Below are positions 31,852 to 39,449 of a stretch of 64,000 bases of DNA, in pieces. The notes under the pieces were generated by a model that had not been told where the DNA came from, ran no database searches, and was given only the letters and a program-made list of their open reading frames with translations. The position numbers were made by a program, and so were the translations under genes. Source of the DNA: Methylobacterium sp. WSM2598. Lineage in GTDB: Bacteria > Pseudomonadota > Alphaproteobacteria > Rhizobiales > Beijerinckiaceae. Within the stretch, counting starts at the first letter, position 1, and every line of letters begins with the position of its first letter. The stretch is taken from the NCBI RefSeq assembly GCF_000379105.1, contig NZ_KB900609.1:5282438-5346437 (forward strand). Reading direction: 5' to 3'.

Positions 31852-33471
31852 ATGAGTGAGTTGTCCCTCTCCCGCCGGCGCTTCGTCGCGGGCGCCGCGG
31901 CCCTGGCGGCCCTGGGTCCGACCGGGTCCGCGCTCGCCCAGGGAGCAGCCTCCGGGAGCCTGACCTACGGCATCTCGATGTTCGACCTGCCCCTCACCAC
32001 CGGCCAGCCGGACCGGGGGGCGGGCGGCTACCAATTCACCGGGCTCACCCTCTACGACCCGCTGGTCGCCTGGGAACTCGACGTGGCCGACCGGCCCGGC
32101 AAGCTGATCCCGGGCCTCGCCACCGCCTGGGAGAGCGATCCGGCCGACCGCCGGAACTGGATCTTCCGCCTGCGCGAGGGCGTGACCTTCCACGACGGCT
32201 CCGCCTTCGACGCGGACGCGGTGATCTGGAACTTCGAGAAGGTGCTCAACGACAAGGCCGCGCACTACGACCAGCGGCAGGCCTCGCAGGTGCGCCCGCG
32301 CCTGCCCTCGGTGGCCTCCTACCGGAAGCTCGACGCCATGACCGTGCAGGTCACCACCAAGGCGGTCGACGCGCTGTTCCCCTACCAGATGCTGTGGTTC
32401 CTGATCTCCTCGCCCGCCCAGTACGAGGCGGTGGGGCGCGACTGGACCAAGTTCGCCTTCCAGCCCTCCGGCACCGGGCCCTACCGCATGGGCCAGCTCG
32501 TGCCGCGGGTGCGGCTCGACCTCGTGCCCAACGAGACCTACTGGAACAGGAAGCGGATGCCGAGGCTCGCGCGGCTGACGCTGACCTGCATCCCCGACGC
32601 GCTCGCCCGCGCGAACGCGCTGCTCAGCGGCACCGTCGACCTGATCGAGACGCCCGCCCCCGACGCGGTGCCGCGGCTCAAGGCGGCGGGCATGCGGGTC
32701 GTCGGCAACGACACGCCGCACGTCTGGAACTACCACCTGTCGATGCTGGAGGGCAGCCCCTGGCGGGACCTGCGCCTGCGCCGGGCGGCGAACCTCGCCA
32801 TCGACCGCGAGGGCGTGGTGGCGCTGATGGGCGGGCTCGCCACCCCGGCGGTCGGGCAGGTGCAGCCGTCGAGCCCCTGGTTCGGCAAGCCGAGCTTCGC
32901 GATCCGCACCGACGTCGAGGCCGCCCGCAAGCTGGTCGAGGAGGCCGGCTACTCGGTCCGGAACCCGCTGCGCACCAAGTTCATCATCCCGACCGGCGGC
33001 TCGGGCCAGATGCTGTCGCTGCCGATCAACGAGTTCGTGCAGCAGAGCTGGGCCGAAATCGGCATCGCGGTGGAGTTCCAGCCGGTGGAGCTGGAGGTCG
33101 CCTACACGGCCTGGCGCCAGGGCGCGGCCGATCCCTCGCTGAAGGGCGTCACCGGCGGCAACATCGCCTACGTGACCTCGGACCCGCTCTACGCGATCCT
33201 GCGCTTCTACTCCTCCAGGCAGATCGCCCCGACCGGCGTGAACTGGAGCCACTACCGCAACCCCGAGGTCGATGCCCTCTGCGACAAGGTCCAGGCGAGC
33301 TTCGACCCGGCCGAGCAGGACCGGCTCCTCGCCCGCATCCACGAGATCGTGGTGGACGACGCCGTGCAGGTCTGGGTGGTGCACGACACCAACCCGCACG
33401 CCCTCTCGGCCAAGGTGAAGGGCTACACCCAGGCGCAGCACTGGTTCCAGGACCTCACCACGCTGGCCTGA
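31852..33471 (+). CDS. ABC transporter substrate-binding protein, family 5 (peptide/nickel/opine type)
   Basis: A 539-residue periplasmic binding protein with a twin-arginine leader (LSRRRFVAGAAALAALG, cleaved near ALAQ). It has the family-5 layout: GLATAWESDP..., FRLREGVTFHDGSAFDADAV, SGTGPYRM, DLVPNETYWNRKRMP, and RRAANLAIDREGVVALMGG. Such proteins deliver oligopeptides, opines, glutathione or metal chelates to Dpp/Opp-type permeases. No permease or ATPase gene is adjacent, so it is an orphan in this window. The open frame starts at 31525, but ATG 31852 begins the Tat signal. The ligand cannot be assigned. Confidence 0.9.
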   Translation: MSELSLSRRRFVAGAAALAALGPTGSALAQGAASGSLTYGISMFDLPLTTGQPDRGAGGYQFTGLTLYDPLVAWELDVADRPGKLIPGLATAWESDPADRRNWIFRLREGVTFHDGSAFDADAVIWNFEKVLNDKAAHYDQRQASQVRPRLPSVASYRKLDAMTVQVTTKAVDALFPYQMLWFLISSPAQYEAVGRDWTKFAFQPSGTGPYRMGQLVPRVRLDLVPNETYWNRKRMPRLARLTLTCIPDALARANALLSGTVDLIETPAPDAVPRLKAAGMRVVGNDTPHVWNYHLSMLEGSPWRDLRLRRAANLAIDREGVVALMGGLATPAVGQVQPSSPWFGKPSFAIRTDVEAARKLVEEAGYSVRNPLRTKFIIPTGGSGQMLSLPINEFVQQSWAEIGIAVEFQPVELEVAYTAWRQGAADPSLKGVTGGNIAYVTSDPLYAILRFYSSRQIAPTGVNWSHYRNPEVDALCDKVQASFDPAEQDRLLARIHEIVVDDAVQVWVVHDTNPHALSAKVKGYTQAQHWFQDLTTLA

Positions 33472-33588
33472 GCCCCGCGCCGCCGTGCCGCGGCCCGGCC
33501 GCCCCGAGGGATCCTTGACGGAAGGGTCGAGTTAGAGACCAGGAAGCCGTGCCGGAGCGCGGCTGCGGCGCCTCAGGGACCGGGACGG

Positions 33589-34488
33589 ATGAGCACCGAG
33601 CGCGGGAGCCCCCGCTACGTCGACCTCGACGCCTGGGACGGCCTCGACGTGCTCGGCGCCCTCTGGGAGGGGCAGCTCGCCGCGGTGGCGGCGGTGGGGC
33701 CGGCGCTGCCGGCCATCGCCGCCGCGGCCGAGGCCGCCGCCCCGGCCCTGCGCGAGGACGGCCGCCTGATCTACGTCGGCGCCGGCACCTCCGGGCGGAT
33801 CGGCGTGCAGGACGGGGCGGAGCTGCCGCCGACCTTCGACTGGCCGGAAGCGCGCCTGGGCTTCGCGATCGCGGGCGGCCACGGCGCCCTCACCCAGGCG
33901 GTCGAGGACGCGGAGGATTCGAGCGCCGAGGCCGCCGCCTGGATCGCCGGCGCGGGGGTCGGGCCGCGGGACGTGGTGGTCGGCCTCTCGGCGAGCGGCA
34001 CCACGCCCTTCACGGTCTCGGCCCTGCGCGGCGCCCGCGGGCGCGGCGCCGTCACCATCGGCATCGCCAACAATCCCGGCACGCCGGTCCTGGAGAGCTG
34101 CGACCACCCCGTCCTGGTCGCGACCGGCGAGGAGGCGCTCGCCGGCTCGACCCGGCTCAAGGCCGGCACCGCCCAGAAGGTCGTGCTCAACCTGCTCTCG
34201 ACGCTGATCATGATCCGGCTCGGCCGCGTCTATCGCGGCCGGATGGTGGCGATGCGGGCCACCAACCGGAAGCTGCGGGCGCGGGGCGTCGCCATGGTGG
34301 CCGAACTCGCCGGCTGCGGCGCCGAGGCGGCGGCCCGGGCCCTGGCGGAGGCGGAGGGCGACATCAAGCGCGCCGTGCTGATCGGCTGCGGCGCCGATCC
34401 GGAGGGCGCCGCCCGCCTCCTCGCCCGCCACGGCGGCTCCCTGCGCCACGCCCTCGCGGCGGCGGGCGGCCGTGAGCCCCGGCCGTGA
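33589..34488 (+). CDS. murQ: N-acetylmuramic acid 6-phosphate etherase
   Basis: A 299-residue SIS-fold enzyme that removes D-lactate from MurNAc-6-phosphate to give GlcNAc-6-phosphate in cell-wall recycling. Signatures are YVGAGTSGRIGVQDGAELPP, AVEDAEDSSAEAA, VGLSASGTTPFT, STRLKAGTAQKVVLNLLST, and NRKLRARGVAMV. The length is normal. The start ATG 33589 follows GGGACGG. Its stop overlaps the start of the next SIS gene (GTGA). In operon with that gene and nagA, it forms a pathway from MurNAc-6P to glucosamine-6P and onward. Confidence 0.94.
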   Translation: MSTERGSPRYVDLDAWDGLDVLGALWEGQLAAVAAVGPALPAIAAAAEAAAPALREDGRLIYVGAGTSGRIGVQDGAELPPTFDWPEARLGFAIAGGHGALTQAVEDAEDSSAEAAAWIAGAGVGPRDVVVGLSASGTTPFTVSALRGARGRGAVTIGIANNPGTPVLESCDHPVLVATGEEALAGSTRLKAGTAQKVVLNLLSTLIMIRLGRVYRGRMVAMRATNRKLRARGVAMVAELAGCGAEAAARALAEAEGDIKRAVLIGCGADPEGAARLLARHGGSLRHALAAAGGREPRP

Positions 34489-35504
34489 GCCCCCCCGCCA
34501 CCCTGATGGCGCGGGAGATCGCCGAGATCCCGGCGGTGGCGGCCCCCCTCTGCGCGGGGGATTCGGAGGCGGCGCGGATCGGCCGCGGCCTGGCGCGGCG
34601 CCGCTTCCCCTTCGCGGTGATCTGCGGGCGGGGCAGTTCGAGCCATGCGGGGATCCACCTGCGCTACCTGATCGAGACCCGGCTCGGCCTCGCCGTCTCG
34701 GCGGCGGCGCCCTCCGTGGTCACCGGCTACGGCCGCCCGCCGCAGGTCGAGGGCGCGCTCTTCGTGGTGATCTCGCAATCCGGCCGCTCGCCCGACCTCG
34801 TGGCGGCGACGCGGGCCGCCCGCGAGGGCGGGGCGCTCACCCTCGCCATCGTCAACGATCCGGGCTCCCCGGCCGCCGAGGCCGCCGACCTCGTCCTGCC
34901 GATCGGGGCGGGGCCCGAGCGCGCCGTCGCGGCGACGAAGACCGTGGTGACCTCCCTCGTCGCCGGGGCGGCCCTGGTCGCGTCCTGGGCCGAGGACGGG
35001 GCCCTGGCGGCGGGCCTAGCGGCCCTGCCGGCGCGGCTCGACCGGGCGCTCGGCCTCGACTGGTCGGCCTGGAGCACCGACCTCGCCGCCGCCACCGCCG
35101 CCTTCGTCACCGGGCGCGGCCACGGGCTCGGGCCGGTGCGCGAGATCGCCCTCAAGCTCGCCGAGACCCTGCGCCTGCCGGCCCTCGGCTACAGCGCGGC
35201 GGAGCTGCGGCACGGGCCGCGGGCGGCGCTCTCGCCCCGCACGCCCGTCCTCGCCCTGCGGCAGGCCGACCGGCTGAGCGCGGGCATCGACTGCCTCGTG
35301 CGGGACCTGCGCGGGGCGGGCGTGCCGGTCCAGGCCTGCGGCGGGCCCCTCGGCAGCCTGCCCTGGCCCGGCGACGGCCACCCGGCCTGCGACCCGATCC
35401 TGATGCTCGTCCCGGCCTACCGGGCCATCGAGGCGGAGGCGCGCCGGCGCGGCTTCGACCCGGATTCGCCCCCCGGCCTCGCCAAGGTGACGGAGACTCT
35501 GTGA
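34485..35504 (+). CDS. SIS-domain sugar isomerase/deaminase (GlmS C-terminal-like, NagB-II/AgaS type)
   Basis: A 339-residue protein with two SIS domains: CGRGSSSHAGIHLRYLIE and VISQSGRSPDLVAA in the first, GRGHGLGPVREIALKLAET in the second. The GlmS-like C-terminal block ALGYSAAELRHGPRA follows. It lacks the glutamine amidotransferase domain of GlmS, so it is probably a glucosamine-6-phosphate deaminase (NagB-II) converting GlcN-6P to fructose-6P plus ammonia. The position between murQ and nagA, with GTGA overlaps on both sides, supports this. AgaS-type ketose isomerase activity is the alternative. The start is GTG 34485. Confidence 0.85.
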   Translation: MSPPATLMAREIAEIPAVAAPLCAGDSEAARIGRGLARRRFPFAVICGRGSSSHAGIHLRYLIETRLGLAVSAAAPSVVTGYGRPPQVEGALFVVISQSGRSPDLVAATRAAREGGALTLAIVNDPGSPAAEAADLVLPIGAGPERAVAATKTVVTSLVAGAALVASWAEDGALAAGLAALPARLDRALGLDWSAWSTDLAAATAAFVTGRGHGLGPVREIALKLAETLRLPALGYSAAELRHGPRAALSPRTPVLALRQADRLSAGIDCLVRDLRGAGVPVQACGGPLGSLPWPGDGHPACDPILMLVPAYRAIEAEARRRGFDPDSPPGLAKVTETL

Positions 35505-36664
35505 GCAGCCCCGGCCTCGCGCTCGCCGCCCCCCGCGTCTTCGACGGCGAGGCCGAACTCGGCCCGCGCACGCTCGTCATCCGGGACGGGCGGATCGAGG
35601 ACCTCGCGGCGGAGCCGCCGCCCGGCCTGCCCTGCACGATTCTGCCGCCGGGCACGATCCTGGCGCCGGGCTTCGTCGACCTCCAGGTCAATGGCGGCGG
35701 CGGCGCGCTCCTCAACGACGCGCCGACGCCCGGCACGCTCGCCCGGATCGCGGCGGCGCACCGGCGCGGCGGCACGACCTCGCTGCTGCCGACGCTGATC
35801 AGCGACCACCGCCCGGTGATCCGCGCGGCGGTGGCGGCGGTGGCGGAGGCGATCGCCGCGGGGATGCCCGGCATCCTCGGGATCCACCTCGAAGGCCCCT
35901 TCCTGAGCCCCCGCCGGCCCGGCATCCACGATCCGGCCCGGCTCGCCGCCTTCGCGCCCGGCGACGTCGACTTGCTGACCGGCCTGGGCGCGCGGGGCGT
36001 CACCCTGGTGACCCTCGCGCCCGAGGTCGCCCCGCCCGGCACCGTGGCGGCGCTCGTCGCCCGCGGCGCGCGCGTCAGCGCCGGCCACACGGCGGATGAC
36101 GGGACGGCCTTCCGCCGCGCCCTCGCCGAGGGGCTGACCGGCGCCACGCATCTCTTCAACGCCATGTCGCAGCTCACCGCACGCGAGGAGGGGGCGGTCG
36201 GCGTGGCGCTCGTCGACGACCGGGTCTTCGCCGGGATCATCGCGGACGGCCACCACGTGGGCGACACCGCCCTCGTCCTCGCCCTCCGCCTCAAGGGGCC
36301 GGGCCGGCTGATGCTCGTCACCGACGCGATGCCGCCGGTCGGCGATCCCCGCCCGGAGGCGGGCTTCACCCTGTTCGGCCGCGCGATCGCGTGCCGGGGC
36401 GACCGCCTGACCGGGCCGGACGGCACGCTCGCGGGCTCGGCCCTGACGATGGCGGGCGCGGTCCGCCACATGGTGCGCCGGGGCGGCGCCTCGCTCGCCG
36501 AGGCGCTCACGATGGCCTCGCTCACGCCCGCGCGCTGGATCGGCCGCGACGACCGCATCGGCCGCATCGCCCCGGGCCTCGCGGCGGACCTGGTGGTGCT
36601 CGATCGCGATCTGGCCGTCTGGGGGACCTGCGTGAGGGGAGAGTTCGCGCGGGCGGCGGCGTAA
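35501..36664 (+). CDS. nagA: N-acetylglucosamine-6-phosphate deacetylase
   Basis: A 387-residue amidohydrolase that deacetylates GlcNAc-6P to GlcN-6P. Typical blocks are LAPGFVDLQVNGGGG, GILGIHLEGPFLSP (metal-binding Glu in HLEGPF), SAGHTADDG (His ligand), THLFNAMSQLTAREEG, IIADGHHV and LVTDAMPPVG (catalytic Asp). The C-terminus RIGRIAPGLAADLVVLDRDL is normal. GTG 35501 overlaps the stop of the SIS gene. It is the third gene of the murQ-SIS-nagA operon; the operon is followed at once by a 13-bp inverted repeat. Confidence 0.94.
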   Translation: MSSPGLALAAPRVFDGEAELGPRTLVIRDGRIEDLAAEPPPGLPCTILPPGTILAPGFVDLQVNGGGGALLNDAPTPGTLARIAAAHRRGGTTSLLPTLISDHRPVIRAAVAAVAEAIAAGMPGILGIHLEGPFLSPRRPGIHDPARLAAFAPGDVDLLTGLGARGVTLVTLAPEVAPPGTVAALVARGARVSAGHTADDGTAFRRALAEGLTGATHLFNAMSQLTAREEGAVGVALVDDRVFAGIIADGHHVGDTALVLALRLKGPGRLMLVTDAMPPVGDPRPEAGFTLFGRAIACRGDRLTGPDGTLAGSALTMAGAVRHMVRRGGASLAEALTMASLTPARWIGRDDRIGRIAPGLAADLVVLDRDLAVWGTCVRGEFARAAA

Positions 36665-36665
36665 T

Positions 36666-36694
36666 ACCACCGGTCATTTCCAATGACCGGTGGT
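36666..36694. terminator. Inverted repeat after nagA (ACCACCGGTCATT / AATGACCGGTGGT)
   Basis: A perfect 13-bp stem with a TCC loop, 1 bp after the nagA stop codon. There is no T-tract, so it is a terminator-like or mRNA-stabilising hairpin and may belong to another repeat family. Confidence 0.6.
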
Positions 36695-37130
36695 GCTGCT
36701 CTCGAATTCTCGCCGAGCCGTTGGCGTGAAGTTGAAAATTCGAGATGAATCAACGGCTCGATGCGTCAGCATTCCGAGCGGTTGGTATCAGATATCCTGG
36801 TCCTGCGCTGGCGTCGGCGGAGGAAGATGCGGGACCCGGCACAAGATGCCGCGAAGCGAAGCCGCGCGGCAGCGGCGCTGAAATCCGGACCGGCTTGCGG
36901 GAAAGCTCCTGCTCGATCCTCAATCTCTTTTCGCCGCCGCATCGCTCCGGTCGCAAGGAGGAATCGGATCGACGGTCCAGTCAATTCCCATGGGGAAACA
37001 GGATCTCCCGCGTCTCGGCAGCACCGATCCCCGTCCCACCCCGGAAACGCGCCATGTCGCGGACGCGTGGTTCGATTAAGGTTCCTCGTTTATGACACGC
37101 ACAGGCCGCGGGGCCGCGGAGGAGACCGGA
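36695..37130. other. AT-richer non-coding region before the tsaE/amgK fusion
   Basis: About 435 bp with lower GC than its surroundings. Inverted repeats GAGCCGTTG (about 36714) / CAACGGCTC (about 36749) suggest another decayed palindromic element. Short open frames show no family-like sequence. GGAGGAG at 37118-37124 is the ribosome binding site of the next gene. Confidence 0.5.
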
Positions 37131-38675
37131 GTGGACCGGGAGGCGATGGACGCGCGCACACCCTGGGAGATCGTGCTGCCCGACGAGAGCGCGACCGAGG
37201 ATCTCGGGCGCTTCCTCGCGGAGCTGCTGCAGCCGGGAGACCTCGTGGCGCTCTCCGGAGGGCTCGGCGGGGGCAAGACCACCCTCGCGCGGGCGCTGAT
37301 CCGCGAGCTGACCGGCGAGCCCGACCTCGACGTGCCGAGCCCGACCTTCACGCTGATCCAGCCCTACGAGGGCAGGGGCGGCGTCGCCGTCGTGCATGCG
37401 GACCTCTACCGCCTGCGCGGGCCCGACGAGCTCGTGGAGCTCGGCTTCGACGAACTGACCGAGCGCGCCATCACCCTGGTCGAGTGGCCCGACCGCCTGC
37501 CCCCGCGCAGCGGGCCGACCCTCGCCCTGGACCTCGCGCTCAAGCCCGAATTCGGCGACACCGCCCGGCTCGCCCGGCTCATCGGCGGCGGCGGCATGGC
37601 CGAGCGGCTGCAGCGGGCGCGGGCCCTGCGCGCGCTCCTCGACCGCAGCGGCTGGGGCGAGGCGACCCGCACCCCCATGCAGGGCGACGCGTCGAGCCGC
37701 GCCTACGAGCGCCTGACCCAGCCCGACGGCACCACCGCGATCCTGATGATCTCGCCCCCGCGCGCGGACGGCCCGCCCGTGCGCGACGGCAAGCCCTACA
37801 GCGCCATCGTCCACCTCGCCGAGAGCGTCCACGCCTTCGTGGCCGTGGACCGCGGCCTGCGCGCGCTCGGCCTCAGCGCCCCGAAGATCCTCGGGCAGGA
37901 TCTCGAGGCCGGGCTCCTGATCCTGGAGGATCTCGGCACCGAGCCGGTGGCGGATGCGAGCGGGCCGCGGCCCGAGCGCTACGCGGAGGCCGTCAAGGTG
38001 CTGGCGCGGCTGCACGGCACGGCCCTGCCGGCGGTGCTCCCGGTCGCGGAGGGGAGCGACCACACGCTGCCGCCCTACGACCTCGACGCCCTGCTGTTCG
38101 AGACCGAACTCCTCATCGACTGGTACGCCCCCCACCACGCCCGCACCCCGCTCTCGGGGGCGCAGCGCGCCGCCTTCACGGCCGCCTGGACCGAGGCGCT
38201 GACCGGCCTGCCCCCGGAGCGCCCGACCTGGGTCCTGCGCGACTACCATTCTCCCAACCTGATCTGGCTGCCGGGCCGGGACGGGCTGGAGCGGATCGGC
38301 CTGATCGACTTCCAGGACGCGGTTCTGGGCCACCCGGCCTACGACGTCGCCTCGCTGCTGCAGGACGCCCGTGTCGACGCCTCGGCGGAGTTCGAGTTGC
38401 GGCTCCTCGGCCTCTACGCCCGCGAGCGCAAGCTGCGCGAACCGGACTTCGACGTGCAGGGCTTCGCCCACGCCTACGCGGTGCTGGGCGCCCAGCGGGC
38501 GACCAAGATCCTCGGCATCTTCACCCGCCTCGACCGGCGGGACGGCAAGCCCGGCTACCTCGCCCACGTGCCGCGCATCGAGGGCTACCTCAACCGCAAC
38601 CTCGCCCACCCGGCGCTCGCGGGCGTGCGGGCCTGGTACGAGGCCTGCCTGCCCGGCCTCGTCCCCGCCGCCTGA
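37131..38675 (+). CDS. Fusion of TsaE (tRNA t6A ATPase) and AmgK-type sugar kinase
   Basis: A 514-residue two-domain protein. Residues ~10-150 are TsaE, the ATPase of the t6A37 tRNA-modification complex (Walker A ALSGGLGGGKTTLARAL, then VPSPTFTLIQPYEG, HADLYRLRGPDELVELGFDE, VEWPDRLPP). Residues ~175-510 are an aminoglycoside-phosphotransferase fold like AmgK (GDASSRAYERL, catalytic RDYHSPNLIWLP, LIDFQDAVLGHPAYDVASL), which makes MurNAc/GlcNAc alpha-1-phosphate. GTG 37131 has an ideal Shine-Dalgarno (GGAGGAG, 6-bp spacing); ATG 37092 and ATG 37146 are alternatives. murU follows 36 bp downstream, so the kinase half belongs with it. Such fusions occur in Rhizobiales. Confidence 0.88.
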   Translation: MDREAMDARTPWEIVLPDESATEDLGRFLAELLQPGDLVALSGGLGGGKTTLARALIRELTGEPDLDVPSPTFTLIQPYEGRGGVAVVHADLYRLRGPDELVELGFDELTERAITLVEWPDRLPPRSGPTLALDLALKPEFGDTARLARLIGGGGMAERLQRARALRALLDRSGWGEATRTPMQGDASSRAYERLTQPDGTTAILMISPPRADGPPVRDGKPYSAIVHLAESVHAFVAVDRGLRALGLSAPKILGQDLEAGLLILEDLGTEPVADASGPRPERYAEAVKVLARLHGTALPAVLPVAEGSDHTLPPYDLDALLFETELLIDWYAPHHARTPLSGAQRAAFTAAWTEALTGLPPERPTWVLRDYHSPNLIWLPGRDGLERIGLIDFQDAVLGHPAYDVASLLQDARVDASAEFELRLLGLYARERKLREPDFDVQGFAHAYAVLGAQRATKILGIFTRLDRRDGKPGYLAHVPRIEGYLNRNLAHPALAGVRAWYEACLPGLVPAA

Positions 38676-38711
38676 TCCCCGCCCGATCCTCCAATCCCGC
38701 CGATCAGCGAC

Positions 38712-39449
38712 ATGCCCCACACGTCCGCCATCACCCGCGCCTTCGTGCTCGCCGCCGGGCTCGGCAAGCGCATGCGCCCGATCACCGCGACCATGCCCAA
38801 ACCCCTCGTCGAGGTGGCGGGCCGCGCCCTCGTGGACCACGCCCTCGACCGGCTCGCCGAGGCCGGCATCGCGGAGGTCGTGGTCAACGTCCACTACCTC
38901 GCCGACCTGATGGAGGCGCATCTGCGGCGCCGGAACGGGCCGCCGCGGATCGTCCTCTCGGACGAGCGCGACCGGCTGCTGGAGACCGGCGGCGGCGTGC
39001 GCAAGGCCCTGCCGCTCCTCGGCGAGGCGCCCTTCCTGATCCTCAACTCGGATTCCTTCTGGCTGGAGGGGCCGCGCCCCAACCTCGCCCGCATGGTCGC
39101 GGCCTTCGACCCCGAGGCGATGGACATGCTGCTCCTCGTCGCCTCCGCGGCGACGAGCCTCGGCTATGACGGGCTCGGCGACTTCCAGATGGACAAGGCC
39201 GGCCGGCTCGCCCGCCGCGCCGAGCGGGAGGTGGCGCCCTTCGTCTACGCGGGCGTCGCCGTCGTGGGCCCCTCCTTCTTCGCCGACACGCCGGAGGGCC
39301 CCTTCTCGCTCAACCTGCTGTTCGACCGGGCGGTGGCCCGGGAGCGGCTGCACGGCCTGCGCCTCGACGGGCAGTGGCTGCACGTGGGCACGCCCGAGGC
39401 GCTGCAGGCCGCCGAGGAGCGCGTGCGCGCGAGCGCCGTGCAGCCGTGA
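38712..39449 (+). CDS. murU: MurNAc-1-phosphate uridylyltransferase-like nucleotidyltransferase
   Basis: A 245-residue nucleotidyltransferase (GT-A fold). The N-terminal nucleotide-binding loop is FVLAAGLGKRMRPITATMPK, followed by VVVNVHYLADLMEAHL, ILNSDSFWL (metal-binding Asp) and QWLHVGTPEAL near the end. MurU turns MurNAc-1P (or GlcNAc-1P) plus UTP into the UDP-sugar, bypassing de novo synthesis. Its place right after an AmgK-type kinase supports that role over mannose-1P guanylyltransferase, the usual automatic label. The start is ATG 38712. Its stop overlaps the GTG of addB. Confidence 0.86.
   Translation: MPHTSAITRAFVLAAGLGKRMRPITATMPKPLVEVAGRALVDHALDRLAEAGIAEVVVNVHYLADLMEAHLRRRNGPPRIVLSDERDRLLETGGGVRKALPLLGEAPFLILNSDSFWLEGPRPNLARMVAAFDPEAMDMLLLVASAATSLGYDGLGDFQMDKAGRLARRAEREVAPFVYAGVAVVGPSFFADTPEGPFSLNLLFDRAVARERLHGLRLDGQWLHVGTPEALQAAEERVRASAVQP

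Noticed and set aside
37092..37130. ATG 37092 as start of the TsaE-AmgK fusion
   Set aside because: No ribosome binding site precedes it, whereas GTG 37131 has GGAGGAG at ideal spacing; still possible.
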